Shown here one piece after another: positions 8,317 through 18,366 of a DNA stretch of 64,000 nt. A program made the position numbers and the translations under genes. Under the pieces are notes generated by a model, which did no database searches, had not been told where the DNA came from, and worked only from the letters and a program-made list of their open reading frames with translations. Every line of letters starts with the position of its first letter. Within the stretch, counting starts at the first letter, position 1. Source of the stretch: Humibacillus xanthopallidus (GTDB lineage Bacteria > Actinomycetota > Actinomycetes > Actinomycetales > Dermatophilaceae); assembly GCF_006717145.1 (NCBI RefSeq), contig NZ_VFQF01000001.1, positions 2,232,001 through 2,296,000 on the forward strand, in the 5' to 3' direction.

Positions 8317-9843
8317 TCAGGTCGTCCCGTCGGCCTGTCGCGGCTCGGGAGCGGTCGTCGGCGCGTGGTGGCCGTTGCCGGAGGGCGCGGCGCCCGTCAG
8401 GACCTCGGCCCGGGCGGGCGCGGGCCACTGGGTGACCGGCTGGCCGGCGCCGGAGCCGGCGAGCTCGTCGAGGAGGTCGGGGTCGCGGGCCTCGTCGCCG
8501 GGGTCCCTCGGGTCGAGGGGGTCGCCGTCCTCGACGTCGACCGCGTCGGGGTCGTGGCGCTTGGCCCACATCGTCAGGCCGGCGCCCGCGAGGGCACCGA
8601 GGAGCAGGCCGAGGGCGAGGTAGATGTAGCGCTTGGGCTCGCTCGGGTAGGGCGGCTCGGCCGCGGTGTCGATGCGCGTCAGCCCGACCGGGCCCTGCGC
8701 CTGCGACGTGCGGGCCTGCTGCACCGAGGCGGCGAGGTCGGCCTGGTTCTTCTGGGCGAGCTCGAGCTGGCTCTCGAGGCCGGTCATCCCGGCGAGCTTG
8801 GCGTTGTTGGAGATCGGCGCCGCCCCGTCGACCGCCTCGGTCAGCTGGCGCACCCTCGCCACCTGGCCGTCGAGGCTCGCCTGCGTCGTGCGCTGCTGGG
8901 TGAGCAGGTCGTTGTAGACGGTGTTGGCGTTGCTGCTGTCGAGCTGCGTCGTCGAGCGGCCGGTGATGATGCGCTGTCTCGACTGCGCGCTGCGCGGGAT
9001 CGTCGAGAGCGAGGAGGCGATCGAAACGAGCTGGGCCCGCAGGTCGGCCTCCTCGGCCTGCGCCTTGAGCAGGTCGGAGCGGAGCGACTCGTAGGTCTCG
9101 GCCGAGAGGGCGAGCTTGCCGTCGGACGCCGAGATGCCGTTCTCGGTCTGGTAGGTCGCGAGAGCCGTCGACGCGGCGCTGACGTCCTTGCCGGCGGCGG
9201 CGAGCTGGGCCTGGAGGGCCTTGAGCGAGCGCTGGGCGTCCTCGCTGTAGCGCGCCTGGCTCGTCGCGACGAGCTCGGCCGCCACGGCGTCGGTGACCTC
9301 CTTGGCCTCCTGCGGCGAGTGCCCGCTCGAGGTGATCTCGAGGACGTAGGAGCTGCCCTGCCCGGCCGTGGCCCCGGCATTGGTGGCGAGCGGCTGGACC
9401 GCCGTGCCCTCCTGCACCTCGGTGACGGCCTTCTCGTAGGGGTCGACGTCGGCGCAGTAGCCGGAGGTGACGAAGGCCCGGCCGCAGCGGTAGGCCCAGG
9501 CGAAGCCCTTGGCGAGCGTCGAGACGAGCCCGTCGGAGCGCGAGGGCGCGTCGAGGTGGAGCTCGTCGACGACGGCGGTGGCGACGCTGCGGCTCGTGGC
9601 GATGCCGGCATACGTGCCTGCGAGCGACTGCGAGAGCTGCGAGTCGACGACGCCGGGCTGGGTGGTGAGGTCCTGGCCGGTGCTCGACAGGAACGTCGCG
9701 TCACGCCCGTGGATGAGCAGGCGGGTCGAGGCCTCGAAGGTCGGCTCGACGAGGAAGGAGCCGACGAAGGCGAGCACAGCACCGAGGGCGGCAACCGTGA
9801 CGATGCGCCAGTTGCGCTGCCACATCTGGGAGTTGCGGAGCAT
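8317..9843 (-). CDS. Wzz/YveK-like polysaccharide chain-length regulator
   Basis: A 508-residue protein with a membrane segment at residues about 14-34 (IVTVAALGAVLAFVGSFLV), a long periplasm-side coiled-coil-rich region (QRSLKALQAQLAAAGKDVSA, then LLKAQAEEADLRAQL) and a second membrane segment near residue 425 preceded by the proline-rich AAEPPYPSEPKRYIYLALG motif diagnostic of Wzz proteins. The C-terminus is an acidic, disordered cytoplasmic tail rather than a tyrosine-kinase domain. It should set polymer length together with the polymerase. ATG at 9843 lies 2 bases beyond the preceding stop. Confidence 0.88.
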   Translation of the reverse strand: MLRNSQMWQRNWRIVTVAALGAVLAFVGSFLVEPTFEASTRLLIHGRDATFLSSTGQDLTTQPGVVDSQLSQSLAGTYAGIATSRSVATAVVDELHLDAPSRSDGLVSTLAKGFAWAYRCGRAFVTSGYCADVDPYEKAVTEVQEGTAVQPLATNAGATAGQGSSYVLEITSSGHSPQEAKEVTDAVAAELVATSQARYSEDAQRSLKALQAQLAAAGKDVSAASTALATYQTENGISASDGKLALSAETYESLRSDLLKAQAEEADLRAQLVSIASSLSTIPRSAQSRQRIITGRSTTQLDSSNANTVYNDLLTQQRTTQASLDGQVARVRQLTEAVDGAAPISNNAKLAGMTGLESQLELAQKNQADLAASVQQARTSQAQGPVGLTRIDTAAEPPYPSEPKRYIYLALGLLLGALAGAGLTMWAKRHDPDAVDVEDGDPLDPRDPGDEARDPDLLDELAGSGAGQPVTQWPAPARAEVLTGAAPSGNGHHAPTTAPEPRQADGTT

Positions 9844-9845
9844 TG

Positions 9846-10751
9846 TCAACGACCTGTTCTCTCGAGCTGGCTGTGGAGGCTGGTGGAGACGGTGAGGGCT
9901 GCGGCCCGGGCCCCGAGGAGACCGGCCGCCCCGACGCGGAGGGGGTTCCACGGCTGGGGGGCGTGGTGCTTCGTCCAGTAGCGGTAGGCGCCCGTGTGGA
10001 AGTGGCGGATCGTGCGCGGCGTCCACCCGTGGTCGCGCGTGCCGCCTTCGTCGTGCACGACCACGGCGGTCGGCACGCACCACACCTCGTGGCCGGCGTC
10101 GGAGATGCGACGGCACCAGTCGGCGTCCTCCCAGAAGAGGAAGAAGCCCTCGTCGAAGGCGCCGACGCTCTCGACGACGGCGCGCGGCACGAGCATCGCC
10201 GCGCCCGAGACCCAGTCGACGGTGAAGGGCTCGGTGCCCGTGTGGTCGCGCTCGACGAGGAAGCGGCTCGACCACCGGTTGTGCGGGAACCACCGCGTCA
10301 CCGGCGAGCGCCGGCCGAAGACGGCGGCGGCCGGTGTCGGGAAGGCTCGCGCGGTCAGCTGGGGCGAGCCGTCGGCGTTGAGCAGACGCGGTGCGACGAC
10401 CCCGGCACCGGGGTGCGCGTCGGCGAAGGAGACGAGCGTCTCGAGCGCGCCGGCGGTGACGACGGTGTCGGGGTTGAGCACGAGGACGTGGCGGGCCTCG
10501 CCACCCGCGATGGCGCGGTTGTTGGCCGTGGAGAAGCCGGCGTTGCGTCCCATCTCGACGAGGTGCGTGCCGTCGCCGCGGGCGAGGACGAGCGCCGCGG
10601 TGCCGTCGGTGCTCGCGTTGTCGGCCACGGTCACCGTGAGGTCGAGGTCGCCCCGTGCCTGCTCGATGCTGTCGAGGCAGGCTCCGATGAGGTGGCTGCT
10701 CTCGTAGGTGACGATGACGATGTCGAGGTCGGCTGCCTTGCCGGGCGGCAT
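9846..10751 (-). CDS. Family 2 glycosyltransferase (rhamnosyltransferase-like)
   Basis: A 301-residue GT2 enzyme: DIVIVTYESSHLIGACLDSI, TVADNASTDGTAA, HVLVLNPDTVVT (DxD-like) and FFLFWEDADWCRRISDAGHE are the expected motifs in order. It resembles the protein at 594-1538 but is not a recent duplicate. The end of the priming-transferase gene and this start share one base (TGATG). It probably adds the second sugar after the priming transferase. Donor unknown. Confidence 0.9.
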   Translation of the reverse strand: MPPGKAADLDIVIVTYESSHLIGACLDSIEQARGDLDLTVTVADNASTDGTAALVLARGDGTHLVEMGRNAGFSTANNRAIAGGEARHVLVLNPDTVVTAGALETLVSFADAHPGAGVVAPRLLNADGSPQLTARAFPTPAAAVFGRRSPVTRWFPHNRWSSRFLVERDHTGTEPFTVDWVSGAAMLVPRAVVESVGAFDEGFFLFWEDADWCRRISDAGHEVWCVPTAVVVHDEGGTRDHGWTPRTIRHFHTGAYRYWTKHHAPQPWNPLRVGAAGLLGARAAALTVSTSLHSQLERTGR

Positions 10752-11881
10752 CAGAAGGCTCCCTTGGAGCGGAGCACGGTGCCGACGGTCCGGCCGATGA
10801 TGCGCAGGTCGAGGAGCAGGGTCTGCTGGGCGACGTAGCGCAGATCGAGGGTGATCCGCTCCTTGACCGTGAGCAGGCTGCGACCGGACACCTGGGCGAG
10901 CCCCGTGAGCCCGGCCTTGGTGAAGAAGAGCGCGAGGTCCTCGGCGCGGTACTGCGAGAGCAGCTCGGGCAGCTCGGGTCGCGGGCCGACGAGGCTCATC
11001 TCGCCCCGGACGACGTTGAAGAGGTTGGGCAGCTCGTCGAGGGTCGTGCGTCGCAACCAGCGGCCCACCCCCGTGTTGCGGGGGTCGTCCTCGAGCTTGT
11101 AGAACACGTCGCTGAACGGGCCGCTGCGCTGGTAGTCGTAGAGCTCGGGATAGCGCTCGCGGGCGTCGACCCACATCGTGCGGAACTTGTAGAACGTGAA
11201 GACGCGCCCGCCGCGGGTCACCCGCTGTTGGCGGAAGACCGCTGGGCCCGGCGAGTCGCGCCGGATGAGCAGCGCGATGGCGAGCATGACCGGCGCGGCG
11301 AGCAGGAGCAGCACGGTGGCGCCGACGAGGTCGAGCGAGCGTTTCGCGATGCGGTAGGCCCTCGACCGGTTGGGCAGGTAGAGGAAGCGAGCCGTCCCGA
11401 GGCGTCGCTCGAGGTAGTCGGGCAGCGGCTCCGCCGGGTCCCACGGTGCGGGGCGCGGCGGTAGGGCTGTCGGTCGGCGGGCGAGGTGCGGCTCGGCGGG
11501 CTGGAGGCCGGTGATGCGCTCGACCGCTTCTGCGGCATCGGCGATCTCCGCGTCGGTGAGCCCGGCGTCAGTGAGCGCGCGGTCGGTGAGCGCGGCGTCG
11601 GTGGGGCCTGTGGCCGGGACGGCGCCGAGGTGGCGCTGGCCGTTGGTCGAGCGTGGGTTGGCGCGCTCGGGCGTCGCACCCGGCAGGAAGGTCAGCTCGC
11701 GCATCCGCTGGATGCCGAGCGACCGGTTGCCGAGCGCCAGGTCGCACAGTGACGGCCGACCGTCAGCCTCGAGATCGTCGCCGTGCAGGATGCCGTGGAA
11801 GCCCACGACCCAGCTGCGCACAGCCATCGTCGGAGGGGGTGTCACCGCCCCCTGGTCGAAATCGAACGCACTTTCAGACAT
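10751..11881 (-). CDS. Undecaprenyl-phosphate sugar-1-phosphate transferase (priming enzyme)
   Basis: A 376-residue protein whose last 200 residues are a bacterial sugar transferase domain: one membrane helix (ATVLLLLAAPVMLAIALLI), VFTFYKFRTMWVDA, WLRRTTLDELPNLFNVVRGE and MSLVGPRPELP are hallmark motifs. It transfers a sugar phosphate to undecaprenyl phosphate and starts repeat-unit assembly. The first 180 residues are unusual: soluble, Ala/Asp-rich, with a short ALTDRALTDAGLTDAEIADA repeat, and without the usual four N-terminal helices of WbaP. I chose ATG at 11881 (purine-rich GGGGGGAC upstream); in-frame ATGs up to 11974 exist. Confidence 0.87.
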   Translation of the reverse strand: MSESAFDFDQGAVTPPPTMAVRSWVVGFHGILHGDDLEADGRPSLCDLALGNRSLGIQRMRELTFLPGATPERANPRSTNGQRHLGAVPATGPTDAALTDRALTDAGLTDAEIADAAEAVERITGLQPAEPHLARRPTALPPRPAPWDPAEPLPDYLERRLGTARFLYLPNRSRAYRIAKRSLDLVGATVLLLLAAPVMLAIALLIRRDSPGPAVFRQQRVTRGGRVFTFYKFRTMWVDARERYPELYDYQRSGPFSDVFYKLEDDPRNTGVGRWLRRTTLDELPNLFNVVRGEMSLVGPRPELPELLSQYRAEDLALFFTKAGLTGLAQVSGRSLLTVKERITLDLRYVAQQTLLLDLRIIGRTVGTVLRSKGAF

Positions 11882-12106
11882 GCAAGTGTCCCCCCGCGAA
11901 GACCCCACATTTGCACTACCCCGAGACAGCACATGGCCGGACTGCCTGAATACAAACCTGATCATTGTCCCCACGGGTCCAGCCCGTGAGTGGAATGCAG
12001 AAACTTACGATTCCTTTACCTGCCAAGGGTGCGCAGGGCAGCATGAGATACATGGAGCTCATCGTCATTTCCGTGCTCGTGATCGCCGGCGTGACGTTCG
12101 CGCTGG
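11882..12106. promoter_or_regulatory. AT-richer gap before the priming transferase
   Basis: This 225-base gap is clearly less GC-rich than its surroundings and is the only sizeable break between the dehydratase pair and the rest of the polysaccharide operon. It probably holds the main promoter of the downstream genes. I could not find a convincing -35/-10 pair on the minus strand. Confidence 0.4.
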
Positions 12107-12120
12107 TCAGGCGTCGATGA
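12043..12120 (+). CDS. Possible 25-residue single-pass membrane peptide
   Basis: An ATG-to-TGA frame of 25 codons: MRYMELIV, then ISVLVIAGVTFALV, ending RRR. It has an uninterrupted hydrophobic stretch with a basic tail, the shape of a small membrane protein. It runs opposite to its neighbours and its last 14 bases overlap the end of the SDR gene. The ribosome site is weak (AGGG, 3 bases before ATG). It may be chance. Confidence 0.25.
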   Translation: MRYMELIVISVLVIAGVTFALVRRR

Positions 12121-13063
12121 GCCCCAGCTCGCCGTCCACCATGTGGACCACGAGCTCCTCGAACGAGGTGGTGGCCCGCCAGCCGAGGTGATCCTCGGCG
12201 AAGGACGGGTCGCCGACGACGGCCGCTGCATCCGTGACCCGGACGAGCGCGTCGTCCACCCGCACGTGCGCCTGCCAGTCGTCGACCCCGACGTGGGCGA
12301 AGGCCGCCACGACGAGGTCACGCACCGAGTGGGCCACGCCCGTTGCCACGACGACGTCGGCCGCCGTGGGGGCCGAGGCCATGAGACGCAGGGCGCGCAC
12401 GTGGTCGGGTGCCCAGCCCCAGTCGCGGCGGGCGTCGAGGTTGCCCAGCTCGAGGATCTCGGACGACCCGCGGGCGATGCGGGCCACCGCAGCGCAGATC
12501 TTGCGGCTGACGAAAGTCGTTGGCCGCCTTGGTGATTCGTGGTTGAAGAGGATGGCGCTCGAGCAGTGCAGCCCCTGGCTCCGCACCACCGCGGCAGACA
12601 GGTGGGCGAAGGCCTTCGCCGCGCCGTAGGGGTTCGTGGGCCGCACCGGGGTCCGCTCCGTCTGCGGGCTCTCCGCCGGCTCACCGAAGATCTCGGAGCT
12701 CGAGGCCTGGACGAACCGCACGTCGAGGCCACTGCTGTCGCGGAGGTCGCGGGCGGCATACATGAGCTCGACGGCGGCGACGCCGCTCGCCCGAGCGGTC
12801 TCGACCGGCTGCTCCCAGGATCGCGCGACGGAGCTGACCCCGGCGAGGTTGTAGATGTGCTCGGGGGCGAGCTCCATCACCAGCGCGCGGGTGGCCGCCC
12901 CGTCGGTGAGGTCGCCGGTGTGGACGACGACCTGGGGCGACACGTGGCTGAGGTCGTCCCCGGCGCGCACGAGGCCGTGCACCTCCCACCCGGAGGCGAC
13001 GAGGTCGTCGGCGAGGTAGCTGCCGTCCTGACCCGCGACTCCGGTGATGAACGCTCGTGGCAT
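12107..13063 (-). CDS. SDR-family GDP-sugar enzyme (GMD/RMD-like)
   Basis: A 318-residue extended short-chain dehydrogenase. ITGVAGQDGSYLADDLVASG is the NAD(P)-binding glycine motif, QASSSEIFGEP holds the Ser/Thr, NPYGAAKAFAH the Tyr-Lys pair, and NLDARRDWGWAPDHVRAL is the segment characteristic of GDP-mannose 4,6-dehydratases. The next upstream gene is a closer Gmd match, so this copy may be the partner reductase (RMD) or epimerase acting on GDP-4-keto-6-deoxymannose; that is inference. It starts 4 bases after the gmd stop. Confidence 0.8.
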   Translation of the reverse strand: MPRAFITGVAGQDGSYLADDLVASGWEVHGLVRAGDDLSHVSPQVVVHTGDLTDGAATRALVMELAPEHIYNLAGVSSVARSWEQPVETARASGVAAVELMYAARDLRDSSGLDVRFVQASSSEIFGEPAESPQTERTPVRPTNPYGAAKAFAHLSAAVVRSQGLHCSSAILFNHESPRRPTTFVSRKICAAVARIARGSSEILELGNLDARRDWGWAPDHVRALRLMASAPTAADVVVATGVAHSVRDLVVAAFAHVGVDDWQAHVRVDDALVRVTDAAAVVGDPSFAEDHLGWRATTSFEELVVHMVDGELGLIDA

Positions 13064-13067
13064 GGGC

Positions 13068-14054
<987 letters not shown>

Positions 14055-14260
14055 GAAGGACCCCGTTCCCTCGAGAGAGTTCGAGTGTGGACGACGAGGA
14101 CGGGTCGCCGTGGAGAATCGGCAGAAATCGGCCGCATCGGCACGGGTCCGCGTCGCCGATCGGCGCCCGGAGGTCCATTACGCTGCGAGCACCGGAGTGC
14201 CCGCGGTCCGACGCCGTCCGCGCACACCAGCCCGTCACCGTCTTGCTGGAGGACCCCCCG
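14055..14260. promoter_or_regulatory. Divergent promoter region between gmd and aquaporin
   Basis: 206 bases separate the divergent genes. A -10-like TTACGCT near 14177-14183 faces the aquaporin gene. No confident -35 and no clear dyad were seen. Confidence 0.35.
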
Positions 14261-15076
14261 ATGTACACCCCCAAGCTGCGCTCGCGCCTCGCCGTCGAGG
14301 CGCTCGGCACCTTCTGGCTCGTCTTCATCGGCTGCGGATCGGCCATCTTCAACGGCAAGTTCCTCGTCGCTGCCCTTTCGGACAGCAGCCCCGTCAACTA
14401 CGGCATCGGCCACCTCGGGGTCGCCATCGCCTTCGGTCTCTCCGTGACGACGATGGCCTACGCGGTCGGCCACGTCTCCGGGGCGCACTTCAACCCCGCC
14501 GTGACGATCGGCATCGCCGTCGCGCGCCGCTTCGACTGGAAGGACGTGCCCGGCTACGTCGGTGCCCAGGTCGTCGGCGGCCTGCTCGCCGGTGGCGCCC
14601 TCGCCGGGCTCGTCAAGAGCCGTGGCCTGCCGGTCACCGGCAACCTCGCGGCCAACGGCTACGGCGAGCACTCCCCCGGCGGCTTCGGGCTCGGCGCCGT
14701 CCTCGTCGTCGAGGCCCTCGTGACAGCCTTCTTCGTCTACATCATCCTCGGCTCGACCAAGGACGACGCCCCCAAGGGCTTCGCCCCGCTCGCGATCGGC
14801 TTCGGCCTCATGCTCGCCCACCTCGTCGCCATCCCGGTGAGCAACGCGTCGATCAACCCGGCGCGCTCGACGGCCGTCGCCTTCTTCAACGGCAACGACG
14901 CCGGCCTGCAGCTGTGGGCCTTCTGGGTCGCGCCGATCGTCGGCGGACTCATCGCCGGCGTGACGTTCGCGTGGATCACGGGAGAGGACCGCAGCGACAT
15001 GGACATCGAAGGCTCCACCGACGACGTCGACAACGCGGCTCGCGACGCCGCCGGCAACCCGGTGCTCGACAGCTGA
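14261..15076 (+). CDS. aqpZ: Aquaporin (MIP family), AqpZ-like
   Basis: A 271-residue six-helix channel with both NPA boxes, SGAHFNPAVTIG near residue 77 and SNASINPARSTA near residue 198. The His in LMLAHLVAIPV and the Arg after the second NPA fit the narrow selectivity filter of water-specific channels; the residue that is Thr in E. coli AqpZ (NTSVNPARS) is Ala here. An acidic tail extends the C-terminus. ATG at 14261 has GGAGG 8 bases upstream. It is transcribed alone or with the following membrane protein, 28 bases downstream. Confidence 0.9.
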   Translation: MYTPKLRSRLAVEALGTFWLVFIGCGSAIFNGKFLVAALSDSSPVNYGIGHLGVAIAFGLSVTTMAYAVGHVSGAHFNPAVTIGIAVARRFDWKDVPGYVGAQVVGGLLAGGALAGLVKSRGLPVTGNLAANGYGEHSPGGFGLGAVLVVEALVTAFFVYIILGSTKDDAPKGFAPLAIGFGLMLAHLVAIPVSNASINPARSTAVAFFNGNDAGLQLWAFWVAPIVGGLIAGVTFAWITGEDRSDMDIEGSTDDVDNAARDAAGNPVLDS

Positions 15077-15104
15077 GCCGTGCCTGACTCCGTCACGGGC
15101 CGCT

Positions 15105-16859
15105 GTGCCTGACTCCCCTTCGGCGCGCCCGCCCGCACCAGTGACACGGCGGGAGGGGTTCGGGTCGCTGGCCGTCTGCGCCGGTTGGGCGGCCGCTGTC
15201 GTCGCACTGGCCGCAGCGGCGGGTGCCCTCGGCATCTCCCGCAACGACGACTGGGTCTACTACCGTGTCGCCTTCGCGACCTGGCAGGACGGCGGCTTCG
15301 CGCCCGACCCGTACACGCGCGCCATGCTCGTCGGCCACATCGCGCTCGCGCGTCCCCTCATGGCGCTCTTCGGCCCGTCGATGCTCGCGCTCCAGCTGCT
15401 CGTCACCGTCCTCAGCGTCCTCGCGCTCTGGTGGACCTACCTGCTCGTCCGCGGCTTCCTGCGGCCGGGGCTCGCCCTGCTCGCCGTGGCCACCCTCGCG
15501 CTCGGACCGATCTATGCCGGGATCACCCCGACCTTCATGACCGACGTGCCGACCTTCGCCTTCCAGTCGCTCGCCCTGCTGCTCGCGGCGCGCGCGCTGC
15601 GTGAGCGACGGGTGAGCCGGCCGTGGCTGGCCACGGCCCTGGTCGCCGCCTTCGCAGGCTTCACCGTGCGCGAGTATGCCGCCGCTGCCGCAGCCGCCAT
15701 CGTCGCCGCGGCGTGGTGGCGGGTCAGGCCGGGCACCTCCTCGCCCGCCGACCCCGAGACGGATGCCGTCACATCACGGTCGGACCGCTGGTTCGTCGTG
15801 GCGCTCGGCATCGGGTGGCTCGCCGTCGCGGCTGCGCTCTACCTCTGGCGAACGAGCTCCTTCCCGGGCCCGAACGTCGGGCTCCGCCTCCTGCCTGACC
15901 TCGCGGACGTGCACCTGGCCGGCCGGGCGGCATACACCCTCGCACTGCTCGTCTCGCCTGCGACGATCTACGTCCTCTTCCGCGGCCGGGGCCGCCTGCT
16001 CGCGCGGCACCGGCGGGTGACGGTCGTGAGCGCCGTCGTGTTCTTCGGTGGCACGCAGGTGATGAACGGTGTCTTCCTCGGCAACTACGTCGGGATGCGC
16101 GGGTCCTACACCGGCACCGTCGCGGGAGTGCGTCCCGTCGTCGTCACGCCGTGGGTCTGGTCGCTCGTCGTGGCGGTCGCCGTGCTCAGCGCCGTGATGG
16201 CGGTGGTGCTCGCCGCCAGCGCGATCGGCCGCGTGCGTGCGCGACACCGTGCCGGCGAGCGCGCGCCGCGGCACCCGGCTGCCGTCACCCTCACGCTGAC
16301 GTATGCCGCCGCCTACGTCGCGCTCACCGTGACCCTCGCGATCTTCACCACGAGCCCGTTCTTCGACCGCTACTTCGTGCCGGTCGTCCCCGCGGTGGCG
16401 TCGGCCGTGCTCTGGGCCTGGCAGCGCGAGCCGAGCCTCGACGGGGAGCGCCGGCCGAGCCGTGCCGCCGCCTGGGCATCGGGTGTCGTGACGGGCTTCA
16501 TCGCGCTGGTCGCCCTCTCGCTCGTCGTGACCTCGGTGCAGTTCGACGCAGCGAAGTGGCGGCTCGGCACGCAGTTGGAGGCCCGCGGGTGGAGCGCAGC
16601 GACGATCGACGCGGGCTTCGAGTGGTTCGGCTTCCACCAGGAGCAGCCGATCGACCCCCACCCGCGCGTACTGCCCGGGCACCCCTTCTGGGTGAGCCGG
16701 GTCTTCGCGCACCCCCGCGTCTGCGTCATGGTGTCGCACACCCGGGGCGTCCTGCCGATGAGCGTCGGCGACGTCGTCGCGCGAACCTCCGTGTGGGCGC
16801 CGCTCGGAGGCACCTTCGACCTCGTCGCCCGACCCGTCGACCTCGACTGCCCCACGTGA
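15105..16859 (+). CDS. GT-C-fold membrane glycosyltransferase-like protein
   Basis: A 584-residue protein with roughly ten or more hydrophobic segments. After the first helix comes ISRNDDWVYYRVAFATWQDG, an acidic first outer loop as in ArnT/PMT-type GT-C enzymes, then LVGHIALARPLMALFG and TPTFMTDVPTFAFQSLALLL, which matches the second conserved loop of the same group. The last 90 residues are soluble and extracytoplasmic. It would use a polyprenyl-linked sugar outside the membrane. Substrate unknown. The GTG start at 15105 has no good ribosome site; GTGCCTGACTCC occurs twice just upstream and at the start, a small duplication. Confidence 0.7.
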   Translation: MPDSPSARPPAPVTRREGFGSLAVCAGWAAAVVALAAAAGALGISRNDDWVYYRVAFATWQDGGFAPDPYTRAMLVGHIALARPLMALFGPSMLALQLLVTVLSVLALWWTYLLVRGFLRPGLALLAVATLALGPIYAGITPTFMTDVPTFAFQSLALLLAARALRERRVSRPWLATALVAAFAGFTVREYAAAAAAAIVAAAWWRVRPGTSSPADPETDAVTSRSDRWFVVALGIGWLAVAAALYLWRTSSFPGPNVGLRLLPDLADVHLAGRAAYTLALLVSPATIYVLFRGRGRLLARHRRVTVVSAVVFFGGTQVMNGVFLGNYVGMRGSYTGTVAGVRPVVVTPWVWSLVVAVAVLSAVMAVVLAASAIGRVRARHRAGERAPRHPAAVTLTLTYAAAYVALTVTLAIFTTSPFFDRYFVPVVPAVASAVLWAWQREPSLDGERRPSRAAAWASGVVTGFIALVALSLVVTSVQFDAAKWRLGTQLEARGWSAATIDAGFEWFGFHQEQPIDPHPRVLPGHPFWVSRVFAHPRVCVMVSHTRGVLPMSVGDVVARTSVWAPLGGTFDLVARPVDLDCPT

Positions 16860-16884
16860 AGGTCACATATGCATCCTGACCAAA

Positions 16885-16929
16885 TGAAGCTATGATCTGT
16901 AGATGGCCAAATTGAAGCACAATGCTTCA
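16885..16929 (+). promoter_or_regulatory. Leaderless satD promoter with inverted repeat
   Basis: TATGAT at 16891-16896 ends six bases before the ATG at 16903, so transcription should start at or next to the start codon. TGAAGC at 16885-16890 touches the -10, and a perfect inverted repeat TGAAGCA-CAA-TGCTTCA occupies 16913-16929 within the first codons. SatD has its own HTH, so autoregulation is plausible. Confidence 0.55.
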
Positions 16930-17553
16930 CCTGTGGCGCTCATCGGAGACGTCGTGCGGTCGCGCACGCGAGCCGATCGTCAGGCCCTTCACGACGAGCT
17001 GTCCGATGCGCTCGCCGAGGCCAACAGAACGGTCGAGAGCGAAGACTCCCTCGTCATCACGGTAGGAGACGAGTTCCAGGGTGTCTATGCCACGCTCGGG
17101 CAGGCGCTGCACGCCAGCTTCGTCGTCCGGGCGGCGCTGCACCCCCGGACCGACGTCCGCTTCGGGCTCGGCCGCGGCGCGGTGACGACGCTCGACCCGG
17201 AGCGGGGCATCCACGACGGCCCCGCCTACTGGGCGGCCCGAGACGCGATCACGACGGCGGAGGAGCGCGCCCGCAAGGCGCAGACGCGCACGTCGCGGAC
17301 GGCATACGTCGGGCTGGAGGACGAGCCCGCGACCGTAGCGGCGGTGCAGTCGGCCCTCGACTGTCTGGACTTCATGGTTGGGTCGATGTCGAGCACCTCA
17401 CGCGAGATCTTCGGAGGACTGATGAGCGGGCACACCCAGCACGAGCTGGCCCAGCGGCTCGGCCTCAGCGCGTCCGCGGTATCGCAACGGGTGCGCCGCG
17501 ACGGCATCGGGGTGGCGCTCGAGGCGACGCAGCGGCTGTGGGGGCTGCCGTGA
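16903..17553 (+). CDS. SatD family protein
   Basis: A 216-residue protein. PVALIGDVVRSRTRADRQAL and LVITVGDEFQGVYATLGQAL are the SatD family signature, and RFGLGRGAVTT with DGPAYWAARDAI follows. The C-terminal 45 residues contain a helix-turn-helix (THQ-like TQHELAQRLGLSASAVSQRV), which suggests DNA binding. The family is named after the S. mutans sat locus (acid tolerance); its biochemical role is not established. Its stop overlaps the start of the next gene as GTGA, a fixed partnership with a membrane protein. Confidence 0.85.
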   Translation: MAKLKHNASPVALIGDVVRSRTRADRQALHDELSDALAEANRTVESEDSLVITVGDEFQGVYATLGQALHASFVVRAALHPRTDVRFGLGRGAVTTLDPERGIHDGPAYWAARDAITTAEERARKAQTRTSRTAYVGLEDEPATVAAVQSALDCLDFMVGSMSSTSREIFGGLMSGHTQHELAQRLGLSASAVSQRVRRDGIGVALEATQRLWGLP

Positions 17554-18365
17554 CCTGGCTGTCGATCGTGCTCATCGGTCTCGGGGTCGGCGACCTCGTG
17601 CGCTCCTCGTCGTGGTCGCGCGCGCGTCTCGTCGCACACATCACGACGCCCGTCGTCGTCGCCGTCGTGGCGGTGCTCGCCGACGTCGACGCGTGGGCCG
17701 ACGTCGTCGCCCTCGTGCTGGCGCTCGGGGTCGCCGCCGCGTGGATGGAGCTCTCGAGGCGCACCCAGCGCACCGGCCACGGGGCGCTCGCGGCCCTCGG
17801 CACGTTCGCCGTGCTCGTCGCGGGGCTCATCGGCTTCTCGGGGGCGGCGAGCACGCCCGGCGGGCCGCTCGCCAGCTGGCTCGCGTGGGCCGACCTGCCC
17901 GGTCTCGCGACGCCCAGCGCTGCTCGGCTGCTCGTGCTCACTGGTCTCGTCGCCTTCAACATCGCCACGGCCAACGTCATCGTGCGCCTCGTCCTGCTCG
18001 CCATCGGTGCGCTGCGCCCCGACATGGTCGCTGCCGCGGCGCCGACCGTCCCGGCTGTCCCGCCCGGTCAGTCCAGTCAGCCCGGTCAGCCGGCGGACCG
18101 GCTCAAGGGGGGCCGGCTGCTCGGGCCCATGGAGCGACTGGTCATCCTCGGTCTCGGCCTCGTCGGCGAGTTCGGCGCGGCCGGCATCGTCATCGCCGCG
18201 AAGGGGCTGCTCCGCTTCCCCGAGATCCAAGCCGCCGCCCGCAACAACGCGGCGGGCGGCTACACCGGCGGAACGGCCGGCATCGACGACGTCACCGAGT
18301 ACTTCCTCGTCGGCAGCTTCGTCAGCTGGCTCATCGCCCTGGCCTCCCTCGCCCTCGCCGCCTGA
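17550..18365 (+). CDS. SatD-linked polytopic membrane protein (DUF3307-like)
   Basis: A 271-residue protein with about six to seven hydrophobic segments. The C-terminal part ERLVILGLGLVGEFGAAG, then IVIAAKGLLRFPE and EYFLVGSFVSWLIALASL, matches the integral membrane proteins found next to SatD. The middle is a Pro/Gln-rich linker. It starts with GTG overlapping the satD stop, so the two are co-translated and may act together at the membrane. Function unknown. Confidence 0.75.
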   Translation: MTWLSIVLIGLGVGDLVRSSSWSRARLVAHITTPVVVAVVAVLADVDAWADVVALVLALGVAAAWMELSRRTQRTGHGALAALGTFAVLVAGLIGFSGAASTPGGPLASWLAWADLPGLATPSAARLLVLTGLVAFNIATANVIVRLVLLAIGALRPDMVAAAAPTVPAVPPGQSSQPGQPADRLKGGRLLGPMERLVILGLGLVGEFGAAGIVIAAKGLLRFPEIQAAARNNAAGGYTGGTAGIDDVTEYFLVGSFVSWLIALASLALAA

Positions 18366-18366
18366 C

